Source of the DNA: Candidatus Palauibacter soopunensis
GTDB taxonomy: Bacteria > Gemmatimonadota > Gemmatimonadetes > Palauibacterales > Palauibacteraceae
DNA length: 64,000 bases
NCBI RefSeq assembly: GCF_947581735.1
Contig: NZ_CANPVT010000008.1
Location: 124,001-188,000 of the forward strand
Direction of reading: 5' to 3'
Shown here one piece after another: positions 32,643 to 42,809 of the stretch; within the stretch, counting starts at the first letter, position 1; each line of letters opens with the position of its first letter. The position numbers and the translations under genes are program-made. The notes beneath the pieces are model-generated. The model had not been told where the DNA came from and made no database searches. It worked only from the letters and a program-made list of their open reading frames with translations.

Positions 32643-34091
32643 ATGAGCGCAGGCTTCCGCAGAGCGAAGATCGTCAGCACGATCGGACCCGCCTCCTGGG
32701 ACCGGGACGTGCTGCACGACCTGATTGAAGCCGGCACCGACGCAGTCCGCATCAACTTCACACATACGCCGACGGATCGCGCCGCCGGTCTGGTACGGAA
32801 GATCTCCGACGTGGCCCGCGATGTCGGCCGGCCGGTGGCGATCATCGGCGACTTGGGGGGACCGAAGATCCGGGTCGGGGACCTGCCCGGCGACCAACTC
32901 GATATCGAGCCTGAAGGCACGTACTGGTTCTTTCCCGAAGGGGAAGACGCTCCCGCGGGCAGTTCCCCGCGCCGACAGATTCCGACCACATATCCGGAGC
33001 TGGCCGAGGAGGTCGCGCCCGGAAACCGGATCCTGCTCGACGACGGTCACTTCGAATTCGCGGTGCGGGAAGTCTCCGACGACCCGCCGTGGGTTTCGGC
33101 CGTGGCCTTCAGTGCCGGCGTCCTGAAATCCCAGAAGGGCATCAACCTGCCGGGCGTGCGGGTCGGGGCGCCGGCCCTGACCGAGAAGGACATCGCGGAC
33201 ATCGAGTTCTCCGTCGAACAGGTCATCGACTACCTGGCGCTGAGCTTCGTACGGCAGCCGGCCGACCTCGAAACGACCCGCCAGAAAATGGACCGGGGGT
33301 GTCTGCTCATTGCGAAGATCGAAAAGTCGCAGGCGCTCGAGAACCTGGCGGAGATCCTGCCCCTGAGCGACGCCGTCATGGTCGCGCGCGGCGACCTCGG
33401 GGTGGAGTTGCCGTACGAGGAAGTGCCGATGATCCAGAAGCGGATCATTCGACTCGCGCAGGAACGGGCGCGGCCGGTGATCACGGCGACGCAGATGCTG
33501 GAGTCGATGATCGAGAGCCCGCAGCCGACGCGGGCGGAGGTGTCGGACGTCGCGAACGCGCTGCTCGACGGCACCGACGCGGTGATGCTCTCGGCGGAGA
33601 CCGCCGCGGGCGGATATCCGGTACAGGCCGTCCTTACAATGGACCGGATCATCCGCCGTATCGAGCACGAGCGGCTGGGACGGACCGGGCGGGCCGGCAA
33701 GCAGGTGGAGGGCTTCTCGAAGATCCAGCAGACGACATCGGGCGCGATCGCGGCGTCGTCGCTCATCGCGGTTGAGCGCGTGGGTTCGCCGTTCATCGTG
33801 ACGTTCACGCAGAGCGGCTATACGGCCCGCATCGTGTCGGCGCAGCGTCCCTCGGTCCCGATCCTGGCGATCACGGACCAGTGGAGGACGTACAACCAGC
33901 TGGCGCTCGTGTGGGGCGTGCAGCCGATCCTCTTCCACGGCGGCATCAGCTATTCGAGCATGCTCGACAAGGCCCGTGATGTGGCCCTCGAGCTGGGCAT
34001 GGGCGAGGCGGGGCAGCGTTTCGTGGTGACGGCCGGAGTCCCCTTCCACGTCCCCGGCACGACCAACATGATGCGCGTCGAAGAGTTGTGA
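32643..34091 (+). CDS. pyk: Pyruvate kinase
   Basis: A 482-residue pyruvate kinase, the last step of glycolysis. Core motifs are IVSTIGPASWD, LLIAKIEKSQALEN (catalytic Lys), VMVARGDLGVELPYEEVP, TATQMLESMIESPQPTRAEVSDVANALLDGTDAVMLSAETA, and the C-terminal domain (about 355-482). Two usually strict segments differ: INFTHT where NFSHG is normal, and GDLGGPKIR where DLQGPKIR or similar is normal. The catalytic Arg, Lys and the metal-binding Glu/Asp appear kept. ATG 32643 lies 33 nt after the small protein stop. Confidence 0.93.
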   Translation: MSAGFRRAKIVSTIGPASWDRDVLHDLIEAGTDAVRINFTHTPTDRAAGLVRKISDVARDVGRPVAIIGDLGGPKIRVGDLPGDQLDIEPEGTYWFFPEGEDAPAGSSPRRQIPTTYPELAEEVAPGNRILLDDGHFEFAVREVSDDPPWVSAVAFSAGVLKSQKGINLPGVRVGAPALTEKDIADIEFSVEQVIDYLALSFVRQPADLETTRQKMDRGCLLIAKIEKSQALENLAEILPLSDAVMVARGDLGVELPYEEVPMIQKRIIRLAQERARPVITATQMLESMIESPQPTRAEVSDVANALLDGTDAVMLSAETAAGGYPVQAVLTMDRIIRRIEHERLGRTGRAGKQVEGFSKIQQTTSGAIAASSLIAVERVGSPFIVTFTQSGYTARIVSAQRPSVPILAITDQWRTYNQLALVWGVQPILFHGGISYSSMLDKARDVALELGMGEAGQRFVVTAGVPFHVPGTTNMMRVEEL

Positions 34092-34121
34092 TCCGCCTCT
34101 TCCGCCACTGACGCCCGGCCC

Positions 34122-34895
34122 GTGAGAGTCCGTTTTCTCGGTACCGGCACTTCCTTCGGGGTTCCGGTGATCGGCTGCGACTGCGCGACCTGTCGCTCGC
34201 CGGACCCCAGGGACCGACGCACGCGCCACGGACTCCTCATCGAAACCGGCCGGACCCGTCTCCTCGTGGACACGCCCCCGGAACTTCGGCTTCAACTGCT
34301 GCGGGCGGGCGTCGAGCGGCTGGACGCCGTCTTTCTTTCGCACGAGCACGCGGACCATACGCACGGGATCGACGATCTGCGAATCTTCTCGCTGCGTCAG
34401 CGCCGACCTGTCCCGCTCTACGTGGCGCGCGAGTTCGAGGCCGGAATCCGGAGCCGGTTCTCCTATATCTGGGGTGACGCCCGTCCCCAGCCCGGATCCG
34501 CCGTCCCCCGGCTCGATCTGCTGCTCTTCGAGGACCGCGACGTCATCGCGCCCGGCGGGCTCGAGATGCAAGTCGTTGCGCTGCCGCACGGCGTGTACCG
34601 CAGCTACGGGTTTCGCGCCGACGGTCTCGGAGTCCTGATCGACGCGAAGTCCTTACCCGAGGATGCCATGGAGGTGTTCGCGGGCGTCGACGTCCTCGTC
34701 ACGAACGCGCTCTGGTTCGGCGACCCGCACCCGGGACACTTCTCAATGGAGGAGGCCGCGGCGACGGCGCGTCGACTCGGGGCCGGACGCACGTACATCA
34801 CGCACATCGCGCACAGGACGAGGCACGAGGAGATCGAGCGCCGCCTCCCGGCCGGCGTGACGCCGGCGTACGACGGACTGGTGGTGGAGTTGTGA
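34122..34895 (+). CDS. MBL-fold hydrolase, PhnP-like
   Basis: A 257-residue metallo-beta-lactamase-fold phosphodiesterase. The N-terminal [29 protein letters not shown] is typical of the PhnP branch, including the extra zinc-binding cysteines, and the metal motif is [13 protein letters not shown]. The C-terminal [11 protein letters not shown] supplies further His ligands. PhnP acts on cyclic phosphoribosyl phosphate in phosphonate use, but no phn genes are near, so a general cyclic-phosphate hydrolase is the safe call. The GTG start follows pyk by 30 nt; its TGA overlaps the lepA GTG. Confidence 0.85.
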   Translation: MRVRFLGTGTSFGVPVIGCDCATCRSPDPRDRRTRHGLLIETGRTRLLVDTPPELRLQLLRAGVERLDAVFLSHEHADHTHGIDDLRIFSLRQRRPVPLYVAREFEAGIRSRFSYIWGDARPQPGSAVPRLDLLLFEDRDVIAPGGLEMQVVALPHGVYRSYGFRADGLGVLIDAKSLPEDAMEVFAGVDVLVTNALWFGDPHPGHFSMEEAAATARRLGAGRTYITHIAHRTRHEEIERRLPAGVTPAYDGLVVEL

Positions 34896-36706
34896 CCGCG
34901 CCCCCGGCCACGGAGCGCATCCGGAATTTTTCCATCATCGCGCACATCGACCACGGGAAGTCAACGCTGGCCGACCGGCTCCTCGAGCGTACCGGCGCCG
35001 TGGATGCGCGCCGGATGCGGAAGCAGGTCCTCGACTCGATGGAACTCGAGCGGGAACGCGGGATCACGATCAAGCTCAACGCGATCCGCATGGCCTACGG
35101 GTACCGGGACGGGGTCGAGTATCAGCTCAACCTCATCGACACGCCGGGGCACGTCGACTTCGCCTACGAGGTGAGCCGGAGTCTCGCCGCGTGCGAAGGG
35201 GCCCTCCTCGTCGTCGACGCCACGCAGGGCATCGAGGCGCAGACGCTCGCGAACCTCTTCCTCGCGCTCGAAGCGGATCTCGAAGTTGTCCCGGTCATCA
35301 ACAAGATCGATCTCCCGGCGGCCGACCCGGAACGCGTGGCGGCGGAGATTTCGGAACTGCTCGGCGTGGATCCCGCCTCGACGATCCACACCTCGGCGAA
35401 GGAAGGGGCGGGGATCGACGAGGTTCTCGACGCCATCGTCGAGCGCGTCCCGGCTCCGGACGGAGCCCCCGAGGCGCCGCTGCGGGCCCTGATCTTCGAC
35501 TCGCAGTACGACCGCTATCGCGGAGCGATGCCCATGTTGCGCGTCGTGGATGGCGAACTGCGCGAGGGCATGCGCATCGGGTTCGGACGCCACGACGCCG
35601 TCTACGAGGTGGACGAGGTCGGCTTCATGCGTCTCGGGTTCGAGCGCACCGGCGCCCTCCGCTGCGGGGAGGTCGGGTATCTTACGGCCCAGATCAAGAA
35701 CGTGGGCCATACCCGCGTCGGCGATACGGTGCTGGACGCCGGAGACCGCGCCGCGGAGGTCCTCCCCGGCTACCGCGAAGCGAAGCCGATGGTCTTCGCC
35801 GGCCTCTATCCGACGGATTCGGACCAGTTCGAGGAACTCCGAGAGGCGCTCGAAAAGCTCCAGTTGAACGACGCCAGCCTCCACTACGAGCCGGAGACAT
35901 CGGGCGCGCTCGGCTTCGGCTTCCGGTGCGGCTTTCTGGGGCTCCTCCACCTGGAGATCGTGCAGGAGCGGCTCGACCGGGAATTCGGCGTCGACCTCAT
36001 CACGACCCTGCCCAGCGTGGAGTACCAGGTGACGCTCACGAACGACGACGAGATCCAGCTCGAAAACCCATCGAAGATGCCGGACCGCGTCCACATCAGC
36101 GAAGTGCGGGAGCCCTTCGTCCGGGTTCGCGTCGTGTCGCCCGCCGACTACATCGGCGCGATCCAGAAGATCTGCCACGACCGGCGCGGGAGGTACGTCG
36201 ACCTGCAATATCTGGATCCCACCCGGGTCGAGATCTCGTACTCGATGCCCCTCGGCGAGATCGTGCTCGACTTCTACGACAAGCTGAAGTCCGTGTCTCG
36301 CGGATACGCTTCGCTCGACTACGAAGTAACGGGCCACGAGCGCTCGGACCTGGTGAAGCTGGATATCCTCCTCAACGGGGCGCCCGTGGACGCGCTCAGC
36401 GTCATCGTGCACCGGAGCCGGGCCTACGACTTCGGGCAGAAGATGGCTCGCAAGCTCAAGGAACTCATCCCGCGGCAGCTCTTCGACGTGGCGATCCAGG
36501 CCGCGATCGGGCGGGACGTGATCGCGAGGACGACGGTGAAGGCGCTGCGCAAGAACGTGACCGCCAAGTGCTACGGAGGCGACATCACGCGCAAGCGAAA
36601 GCTCCTCGAGAAGCAGAGGGAAGGGAAGCGGCGCATGAAGCAGGTCGGGAGCGTCGAGATCCCCCAGGAGGCCTTTCTCGCCGTCTTGCAGGTCGAAAGC
36701 GACTAG
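34892..36706 (+). CDS. lepA: Elongation factor 4 (LepA), back-translocase GTPase
   Basis: A 604-residue translational GTPase. The G1 motif AHIDHGKST lies near residue 18, G2 in [15 protein letters not shown]3 DTPGHVDF and G4 NKIDLP. The LepA-specific C-terminal domain ends in [24 protein letters not shown]. Length and domain order (GTPase, II, III, V, CTD) are standard. EF4 acts on stalled ribosomes. The GTG start overlaps the previous stop. Confidence 0.96.
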   Translation: MTAPPATERIRNFSIIAHIDHGKSTLADRLLERTGAVDARRMRKQVLDSMELERERGITIKLNAIRMAYGYRDGVEYQLNLIDTPGHVDFAYEVSRSLAACEGALLVVDATQGIEAQTLANLFLALEADLEVVPVINKIDLPAADPERVAAEISELLGVDPASTIHTSAKEGAGIDEVLDAIVERVPAPDGAPEAPLRALIFDSQYDRYRGAMPMLRVVDGELREGMRIGFGRHDAVYEVDEVGFMRLGFERTGALRCGEVGYLTAQIKNVGHTRVGDTVLDAGDRAAEVLPGYREAKPMVFAGLYPTDSDQFEELREALEKLQLNDASLHYEPETSGALGFGFRCGFLGLLHLEIVQERLDREFGVDLITTLPSVEYQVTLTNDDEIQLENPSKMPDRVHISEVREPFVRVRVVSPADYIGAIQKICHDRRGRYVDLQYLDPTRVEISYSMPLGEIVLDFYDKLKSVSRGYASLDYEVTGHERSDLVKLDILLNGAPVDALSVIVHRSRAYDFGQKMARKLKELIPRQLFDVAIQAAIGRDVIARTTVKALRKNVTAKCYGGDITRKRKLLEKQREGKRRMKQVGSVEIPQEAFLAVLQVESD

Positions 36707-36800
36707 TCCGGCGGCTGGAGCGGTTCGGCTTTTCCGCCTATGATTCTCCGAAGCGCGGTCGGCGGCGGATGATCCCACCAGCTCGAAGCGGGTAGGGGAT

Positions 36801-37793
36801 GTGAGCGGAAGAAACCACATCATCGGTGTCGATCTCGGGGGAACCACGATCAACGTCGGCGCCGTCCCGGTGGACGGCGGCACCGTGCTCGGCATGCGTA
36901 CGCTGCCCACGGACGCCCACATCGGCGCGAAATTCGTCGTGGACCGGATCGTGTCGCTGATCCGCGAGGTCAAGCGGGACGCCACGCGTGAGGGCGGATT
37001 CGGGGAGGATGCGATCGTCGGCGTCGGAATGGGGGCGCCCGGCCCGCTGGACCGTGACACGGGAACCGTGATCGAAACGCCGAATCTCGGGTGGCGGAAC
37101 TTCCCGCTTCGCGACCTGATCGTAAAGGGAACGGGACTCGAGACCGAACTCGACAACGACGCAAACGCCGCAACGCTCGGGGAGTGGTGGCGCGGCGCGG
37201 GGCGCGGGGTCGACAACCTCGTGGGGATCACTCTGGGGACGGGGATCGGCGGCGGCATCGTACTCGACGGCGAACTCTACCACGGGGCGTCGGACGCGGC
37301 CGCCGAGATCGGACACATGACGATCGATTCCACGGGCCGGAAGTGCGCCTGCGGCAGCTACGGGTGCCTGGAAGCCTACGCCTCCGGGCCCGCGATTGCG
37401 GCCCGCGCGGTGGAAGGACTGCAGGCGGGCGCCGAAAGCATGCTCCTGGATCTCGTCGAGGGCGACCTGCGGGCGGTAACGGCCGAGGCCGTATCCGATG
37501 CCATCGTGGCGGGCGACGAGTATGCCGCCGACGTGATGCGGGAGACGGCGGGATACCTCGGGACCGGTCTGGCGAACCTCATCAACATCCTCAACCCCGG
37601 GATGATCGTCGTTTCCGGGGGAGTGACGCGCGCGGGCAAGCACCTCTTCGACCCCCTGCGCCGCGAGGTCAGGAAGCGGGCCTTCCGACCGGCGGCCGAG
37701 GCGTGCCGGATCGTGCGCACCGAACTCGGCGGTCTCGCGGGAGTCATCGGCGCCGCCGCCGTGTTCCGCGTCGCGCGGCTCGGACCCCTCTGA
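36801..37793 (+). CDS. ROK-family sugar kinase (glucokinase-like)
   Basis: A 330-residue ROK kinase. The ATP phosphate loop GVDLGGTTINVGAVPVDG starts at residue 8, followed by GVGMGAPGP, ETPNLGW, LDNDANAATLGEWW and the ROK zinc motif KCACGSYGCLEAYASG with its Cys ligands. Glucokinase is the most likely activity, as no sugar regulon or DNA-binding domain is attached; N-acetyl sugar or fructose kinase is possible. GTG 36801 has a GGTAGGGG site. A TATGAT (36739-36744) upstream could be a -10 without a clear -35. The PfkB-type kinase follows after 7 nt. Confidence 0.88.
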   Translation: MSGRNHIIGVDLGGTTINVGAVPVDGGTVLGMRTLPTDAHIGAKFVVDRIVSLIREVKRDATREGGFGEDAIVGVGMGAPGPLDRDTGTVIETPNLGWRNFPLRDLIVKGTGLETELDNDANAATLGEWWRGAGRGVDNLVGITLGTGIGGGIVLDGELYHGASDAAAEIGHMTIDSTGRKCACGSYGCLEAYASGPAIAARAVEGLQAGAESMLLDLVEGDLRAVTAEAVSDAIVAGDEYAADVMRETAGYLGTGLANLINILNPGMIVVSGGVTRAGKHLFDPLRREVRKRAFRPAAEACRIVRTELGGLAGVIGAAAVFRVARLGPL

Positions 37794-37800
37794 GTCGCCG

Positions 37801-38826
37801 ATGCCGCGACTCGGAGTCGTGGGGACGATGGTGTGGGACACGATCCGCGCACGGGATGTCGGACGCGAGGAGCCGGTCGAGGAATGGGGAGGGATCGCCT
37901 ATGCGCTGGCCGCCGCGGACGCCGCCGTGGCGGAGGCCGGGGATGGCTGGACCCTGTTTCCGATTCTCAAGATCGGAAAGGACATGCGCGAGGCGGCGGA
38001 TCTCTTCCTCGGGGGACTCGAGCGGGTCGATTCCCTCGATGGGGTGTGGACCGTGACGGAACCGAACAACCGGGTCGAACTCATTTACCTCGACGACGCG
38101 CGGCGCTCCGAGAAGCTCACCGGCGGCGTACCGGGCTGGACCCGCGAGGAACTCGTGCCCCTCGCACGTTCGTGCGACGCGATCTACGTGAATTTCATCG
38201 CAGGCTGGGAGGTGGATCTCCCGGCCGCGGCGGCCCTCCGGACGGCGGCGGAGGGTCCGGTCTACGCGGATCTGCACTCGTTGATGCTCGGCGTGGGGAC
38301 GGACGGAGGGCGCTCTCCGCGTCCGCTCGATGACTGGCGCGCGTGGCTTTCGTGTTTCGACGTCGTGCAGCTGAACGAGGAGGAACTCGGCACGCTGGCG
38401 GCCGGCTGGGAAGATCCCTGGGCGCTCGCCGCGGACGTCGTGGGTCCGGTGACGCGCGGCCTCCTCGTCACGCTCGGGGAGCGCGGCGCCGCCTGGGTTG
38501 CGACCCGCAGCTTCTGGACGGCGCCGACGGATCCTCGCCCGCCGCCGGGCGCCGTCGCGCCCGCGGAAGCGCTGGTGAGCGGGAGGGTCGAGCCCGAAGT
38601 CCCGGTATCGGGGGGCGACCCGACCGGCTGCGGTGACGTGTGGGGAGCGACCTGCTTCGTGACGATGCTGGGCGGTGAGGATCTCGAGTCATCCGTCATG
38701 GCGGCTACGCATGCGGCGCAACGGAACGCCGGTTTCCGCGGCGCGTCCGGACTCGGCGAATACCTGCGCTCCGAGACCGGCCTCCTGACCGGCAGGGCGG
38801 GGAGTCGGGCGCGGGGTTCCGCGTGA
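37801..38826 (+). CDS. PfkB-family carbohydrate kinase
   Basis: A 341-residue ribokinase-like kinase. The N-terminus MPRLGVVGTMVWDTI and the catalytic C-terminal motif GGDPTGCGDVWGAT (equivalent to DTxGAGD) mark the family; the anion hole and base Asp are present. The middle region (VELIYLDDARRSEKLTGGVPGW) is less typical. Substrate unknown, possibly a sugar or nucleoside. Its TGA overlaps the GTG of the STAS/ATPase gene, linking a metabolic kinase to a signalling pair. Confidence 0.8.
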   Translation: MPRLGVVGTMVWDTIRARDVGREEPVEEWGGIAYALAAADAAVAEAGDGWTLFPILKIGKDMREAADLFLGGLERVDSLDGVWTVTEPNNRVELIYLDDARRSEKLTGGVPGWTREELVPLARSCDAIYVNFIAGWEVDLPAAAALRTAAEGPVYADLHSLMLGVGTDGGRSPRPLDDWRAWLSCFDVVQLNEEELGTLAAGWEDPWALAADVVGPVTRGLLVTLGERGAAWVATRSFWTAPTDPRPPPGAVAPAEALVSGRVEPEVPVSGGDPTGCGDVWGATCFVTMLGGEDLESSVMAATHAAQRNAGFRGASGLGEYLRSETGLLTGRAGSRARGSA

Positions 38827-39725
38827 GCCGGGTCGTTCGGGTCCCCGGAAATCTGGATGAATCCTCCTTCGAGACGCTCGTCCGGCGGGTCCGCTCGGGG
38901 GGCAATCCGAAGGCGCGCCTCCTGCTCGACGCCCGGTCCGTCGGCTGGGTCTCGCCGTACGGGCTCATCGGCCTTCTGGCCGTCGGTCAGGAGGCGCGCC
39001 TGCGCACGGGGCTGCCTCCGCTGATCGAGCCTCCGCGAGATTCAGAGGTCCGCTCCTATATCAACCGCATGCGCTTCTGGCCCGCCGCAGCGCAGGTGTT
39101 CGACCTGAAGCAACTGCCGAAGCCGTCTCTCGAGATCTCCGACGCCCTCATCGAAGTCACGACGATCCGCTCCCACGACGACGTCCATTCGGTCGTCGAG
39201 GGTGTGCGGGACCGTGCCCAGCGCATCCTGCACGACCGTCTCGGCTACCCCCGGCCCGCCGTGATCCACTTCTCCATCATGCTGTCGGAGGTGTGCCAGA
39301 ACATCCTCGAACACGCCGACTCGATCGGCTGGGTATGTGCGCAGCGATACCGGTGGCAGCGCCGCCTGGGCCGCGACGTCGTCGTGCTCGCCGTGATGGA
39401 CGTGGGAGTGGGCTTCGAAGGCTCCCTGGGCGCCGAGCATGCACGCCGGTATGGAGAGCAGTGGTCGGCGGCAGCGGCCCTGGAGGCGGCCTTTCTGCGC
39501 GGCGAGTCGCGCTTCCCGGACCCCGGTCGCGGCCAGGGCCTGCAGGCGATCCGAAGCCAGATCATCAAGTGGAACGGCGCCATCCGTATCCGAAGCGGCG
39601 ATGCGAGTATCGCCAGGGTGCCGGACTGGGATGAGGGCGAGCCGCTCAGCACGGATCTGCCCCGTTTTCCCGGCGCCCAGGTGCTGATCGTCCTGCCCGA
39701 ACGGGTCGAAAGAGAAAGGACGTGA
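38823..39725 (+). CDS. STAS-like domain fused to GHKL (HATPase) domain, anti-sigma/antagonist-type switch protein
   Basis: A 300-residue cytoplasmic signalling protein. Residues 1-95 resemble a STAS domain (RVVRVPGNLDESSFETLV ... LLLDARSVGWVSPYGLIGLLAVG). Residues about 115-300 contain GHKL ATPase boxes: N-box SEVCQNILEHAD, the Mg/ATP lid region MDVGVGFEGSL and GRGQGLQAI. Combining antagonist and kinase folds in one chain suggests an internal partner switch, as in RsbV/RsbW systems but fused. The next gene encodes another STAS-like protein with a winged helix. The start overlaps the preceding kinase stop (GTGA). Confidence 0.7.
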   Translation: MSRVVRVPGNLDESSFETLVRRVRSGGNPKARLLLDARSVGWVSPYGLIGLLAVGQEARLRTGLPPLIEPPRDSEVRSYINRMRFWPAAAQVFDLKQLPKPSLEISDALIEVTTIRSHDDVHSVVEGVRDRAQRILHDRLGYPRPAVIHFSIMLSEVCQNILEHADSIGWVCAQRYRWQRRLGRDVVVLAVMDVGVGFEGSLGAEHARRYGEQWSAAAALEAAFLRGESRFPDPGRGQGLQAIRSQIIKWNGAIRIRSGDASIARVPDWDEGEPLSTDLPRFPGAQVLIVLPERVERERT

Positions 39726-39729
39726 TCGC

Positions 39730-40305
39730 GTGAGGCCGGAGGTCGCTCACACGACGCTGTTCAGCTACCTGGTCACGCGTCCCACCGGCCGAACGGTCCG
39801 GGCGACGGTCGAACGCCAGATCGCGGACGCGGGCCGCACGGTCCTGGCGGTACTCGACCTGCGCCATGTCCCCGTGATCGATTTTTCCTGTGCGGACGAG
39901 ATCGTCGCGAAGCTCGTCCTCCTCGCGTCGGACGCCTCCACGCACCGGTCCTTCATCCTCTTTCGCGGGGTCGCGGAACACCACCTCGGACCGATCGACT
40001 CGGTCCTCCGGCGCCGGGGGCTCGCGGCCGCTGCCGAGAGCACCGAAGGGAAACCGCTGCTGCTGGGCGCGCTCGATCCCGGCGCCACCGCGGTGTGGCG
40101 CGAGATCTGGAGCCTCGGCCGCACCGGGGCATCTCCGCTCGCCGACCGGCTCGAACTTCCTCTCGACCGGGTGCGCGGGCTGCTTGATGACCTCGTCGCA
40201 CGAGCGCTCGTGATTCGTGACGGCGAGCGCTACGTCTCGCTCCGCCGCGCCCTGCTCGACGCGGGACCGCCATCTCCCGCTCCCACCGACCGTCGGGACC
40301 CGTGA
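39730..40305 (+). CDS. STAS-like domain plus winged-helix protein
   Basis: A 191-residue protein beginning at GTG 39730, 4 nt after the STAS/ATPase stop. Residues 1-110 look STAS-like (FSYLVTRPTGRTVRATVERQI, TVLAVLDLRHVPVIDFSCADEIVAKLV). Residues about 125-180 look like a winged helix (GASPLADRLELPLDRVRGLLDDLVARALVIRDGERYVSLR). It may be the output partner of the fused STAS-ATPase, binding DNA when released. This model is inferred from domain content and order. Its stop overlaps the penicillin acylase-family gene (GTGA). Confidence 0.6.
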   Translation: MRPEVAHTTLFSYLVTRPTGRTVRATVERQIADAGRTVLAVLDLRHVPVIDFSCADEIVAKLVLLASDASTHRSFILFRGVAEHHLGPIDSVLRRRGLAAAAESTEGKPLLLGALDPGATAVWREIWSLGRTGASPLADRLELPLDRVRGLLDDLVARALVIRDGERYVSLRRALLDAGPPSPAPTDRRDP

Positions 40306-42701
40306 GCCTTCGGCGCCGCGCGGGAGTCGTACTGGTGGCCTGCTTTGTGGCCGGGGGGGCCCTCACCACAGTTGCGTGGTTCCATCTACAGCGGTCCATG
40401 CAGCCGCGATCCGGCCGGCACATCCTGCCGGGCCTGGTGGATCCCGTCACGGTAACGTTCGATGAGTGGGCCATTCCGTCCATCTCCGCGAGCACCGAAC
40501 TCGACGCCATGCGCGTCCAGGGCTTCATGCACGCCTCCGACCGGTTGTGGCAGATGGAGCTCTTCCAGCGGGTCGCGCGCGGACGCCTGGCCGAACTCTT
40601 CGGTCCGGCTGCCATCGGCGCGGATCGCCTCGCGCGTACGCTGGACCTGTGGTCGGCAGCGGGCCGCGAACTCGACGACATGGCGGAGACGGAGCGGGCC
40701 CTCCTCGAGGCATTCACGGAGGGTGTCAACGGTCGCATCGCGAGTTGGCGGGGGCCGTGGCCCCCCGAATTCCTCATCCTCGGCATCGAGCCGCAGCCGT
40801 GGAGTCCGCAGGCGTCCCTTTCGATCGGCCGCATCATGTCGCTGGATCTCTCCGAGTGGCGGGAGGAACTGGACCGGATGACGGCGCTCGCGACGCTCGA
40901 CGCGGATCATCGGCGGGCGCTGGGGGCCGGATACCCGGTCTGGGGGCCCACGATTCTCCAGGACACGCTCCCCTCCGGCACTCCGCCGGCGCGCATCGCC
41001 ATCGCGGAGACTCCGGTTCCTGCGGATCCGCGCGCGGCGGCTTCGTCTCCCGACCCTCTGATCTATCTCTCCCGCTTCGGCTTTCACGCCTCGAACTCGT
41101 GGGCGCTGACGGGATCGCGCACCGCGGATGGCGTTCCACTGCTCGCGAACGACATGCACCTCGCCCTCCGGGCACCCTCCACCTGGTACCTCAACTCCAT
41201 CGCGGCCGAGGATGCGGACCTGGCCGTCGCGGGCCTGTCGATCCCGGGAGCCCCCGGCGTCATCGTCGGACTCAACCGGGATGTCGCATGGTCCTTCACG
41301 AACGCGGAGGTGGACGACGCGGACTTCGTGGTCGAAGGCATCAACCTCGACGGGTCGATGTATCGCGACTCCGCCGACTGGCGGCCCTTCGAGACGCGGA
41401 CGGAGGAGATCCGCGTGCGGGGGCGCGGCGAGCCGGAGACCTGGGTCGTGCGTTCGACGGTGCGCGGCCCGGTGATCACGGATGTCGTACCGGCCGGAGG
41501 ACTCACGCTGTCGCTGTTGTGGACGGGGCTCGAACCCGGGGGTCCCTTCTCGGCTCTCCGCGAGATGAATCGGGCCTCCGACGTCGAGGCGTTCGTGGCG
41601 GCGGTCGCGCGCTTTCGTTCGCCTCACCAGAACGTGGTCTATGCGGCGTCGAGCGGGGAGATCGGCTACCGCATGGCGGGGTCCGTGCCCCTGCGCCCGG
41701 CCGGGGAGGGCGCCTCCCCGATCTCCTTCGAGCGCCTGCCCGCGGGCTGGCCGGGCTTCTGGCCACCGGAAGCGATGCCGGCGCTACGAGATCCGGAGCG
41801 GGGATATCTCGTCAGCGCGAACAACCTCCAGGCGCGGTCCCTGTTCGGACGGGTAGGCGCGTACTATCCGGCGCCGTTTCGGGCCCGGCGCATCGATGAC
41901 CTCGTGTCTCGCGCGTCGGGCTGGACGGTGGAGGACATGCGCGAGACGCAACTGGACAGCCACAGCCTCTGGGCGGAGCGCTACCGGCCACGCGCCGTCC
42001 GGGCCGCCCGCCGCGCGGGCCTCGATTCGCTCGCGCTCCTGCTCGAGCGCTGGGATCTGCGCACCGAAACGGAATCTCGGGGCGCCGTACCCTTCTTCAC
42101 CTGGCTCTACCGACTGCGCGAACTCATCGTTGCCGACGAGTTCGAGGGCGGAGACGGGTGGTTCCCCGATCTCGCGTTCATGGAGATCGTCGAGACCGGG
42201 GACAGCGCCTGGATCGACGATGCGCGCACGCCGGAAGTCGAGCGCCTCGAAGCGCTGGAAGAAGAGGCGGCTCGCACCGCGGCCGTCGCCCCCCGAAGCT
42301 CGTGGGGGGAGGTCCATCGCGAGCGATCGGCCCACCCGCTCGGAACCGTGGCGCTGCTCGACCGCCTGTTCGGGTTCCACGTCGGACCCTATCCGTCGCG
42401 CGGCGGGCCACACACCGTTCGCCCCGACGCCCCGTCGCTGAGATCGCGTCTCGACTCGACCGCGTGGAAGTTCCCGGTCGTGAGCGAGTACGGCCCCAGC
42501 GCGAGATTCGTCGCTCGCGCCGCGCCCTCGGACATGAGGGGCTACTTCCTGCTGCCCACGGGCCAGGCCGGAAACCCGCTCGATCCGCACTATCGAGACA
42601 TGGGGGCCGTGTGGACCGAGAATCCGCTCATCGAACTCCGCCCGGGCCGGCCGCCCACGAGGGTGGAGAGGGCGCTCCTTTTTCTGCCCGGCTCGCGTTG
42701 A
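40302..42701 (+). CDS. Penicillin acylase family N-terminal nucleophile hydrolase
   Basis: A 799-residue exported precursor. An N-terminal membrane anchor/signal (GVVLVACFVAGGALTTVAW) precedes the alpha-chain region (residues about 45-260). The autocatalytic cleavage site and nucleophile Ser lie in HASNSWALTGSRT, after which the beta chain (about 540 residues) continues with NDMHLALRAPSTWY, WSFTNAEVDDADF and further motifs. Members split acyl amides, including penicillin G and N-acyl homoserine lactones. The actual substrate is unknown, though quorum-signal degradation is a common role. Start overlap GTGA with the STAS-winged-helix gene. Confidence 0.9.
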   Translation: MSLRRRAGVVLVACFVAGGALTTVAWFHLQRSMQPRSGRHILPGLVDPVTVTFDEWAIPSISASTELDAMRVQGFMHASDRLWQMELFQRVARGRLAELFGPAAIGADRLARTLDLWSAAGRELDDMAETERALLEAFTEGVNGRIASWRGPWPPEFLILGIEPQPWSPQASLSIGRIMSLDLSEWREELDRMTALATLDADHRRALGAGYPVWGPTILQDTLPSGTPPARIAIAETPVPADPRAAASSPDPLIYLSRFGFHASNSWALTGSRTADGVPLLANDMHLALRAPSTWYLNSIAAEDADLAVAGLSIPGAPGVIVGLNRDVAWSFTNAEVDDADFVVEGINLDGSMYRDSADWRPFETRTEEIRVRGRGEPETWVVRSTVRGPVITDVVPAGGLTLSLLWTGLEPGGPFSALREMNRASDVEAFVAAVARFRSPHQNVVYAASSGEIGYRMAGSVPLRPAGEGASPISFERLPAGWPGFWPPEAMPALRDPERGYLVSANNLQARSLFGRVGAYYPAPFRARRIDDLVSRASGWTVEDMRETQLDSHSLWAERYRPRAVRAARRAGLDSLALLLERWDLRTETESRGAVPFFTWLYRLRELIVADEFEGGDGWFPDLAFMEIVETGDSAWIDDARTPEVERLEALEEEAARTAAVAPRSSWGEVHRERSAHPLGTVALLDRLFGFHVGPYPSRGGPHTVRPDAPSLRSRLDSTAWKFPVVSEYGPSARFVARAAPSDMRGYFLLPTGQAGNPLDPHYRDMGAVWTENPLIELRPGRPPTRVERALLFLPGSR

Positions 42702-42715
42702 CCGCCGGACGGCGG
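42702..42715 (+). other. Perfect hairpin after the acylase gene
   Basis: CCGCC-GGAC-GGCGG directly follows the stop codon. No T-run follows, so it is at most a weak stabilising or rho-linked element. The rest of the 108-nt gap to the NifU gene shows nothing clear. Confidence 0.3.
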
Positions 42716-42809
42716 AATCCTACCTTTCTCAAGCCCTCCGGAACGTCGACTTCGAGGTTGCCGCGGGGCATGGAAACGCTCTCCCGACCCACGCCAGGAT
42801 CCAGACGAT

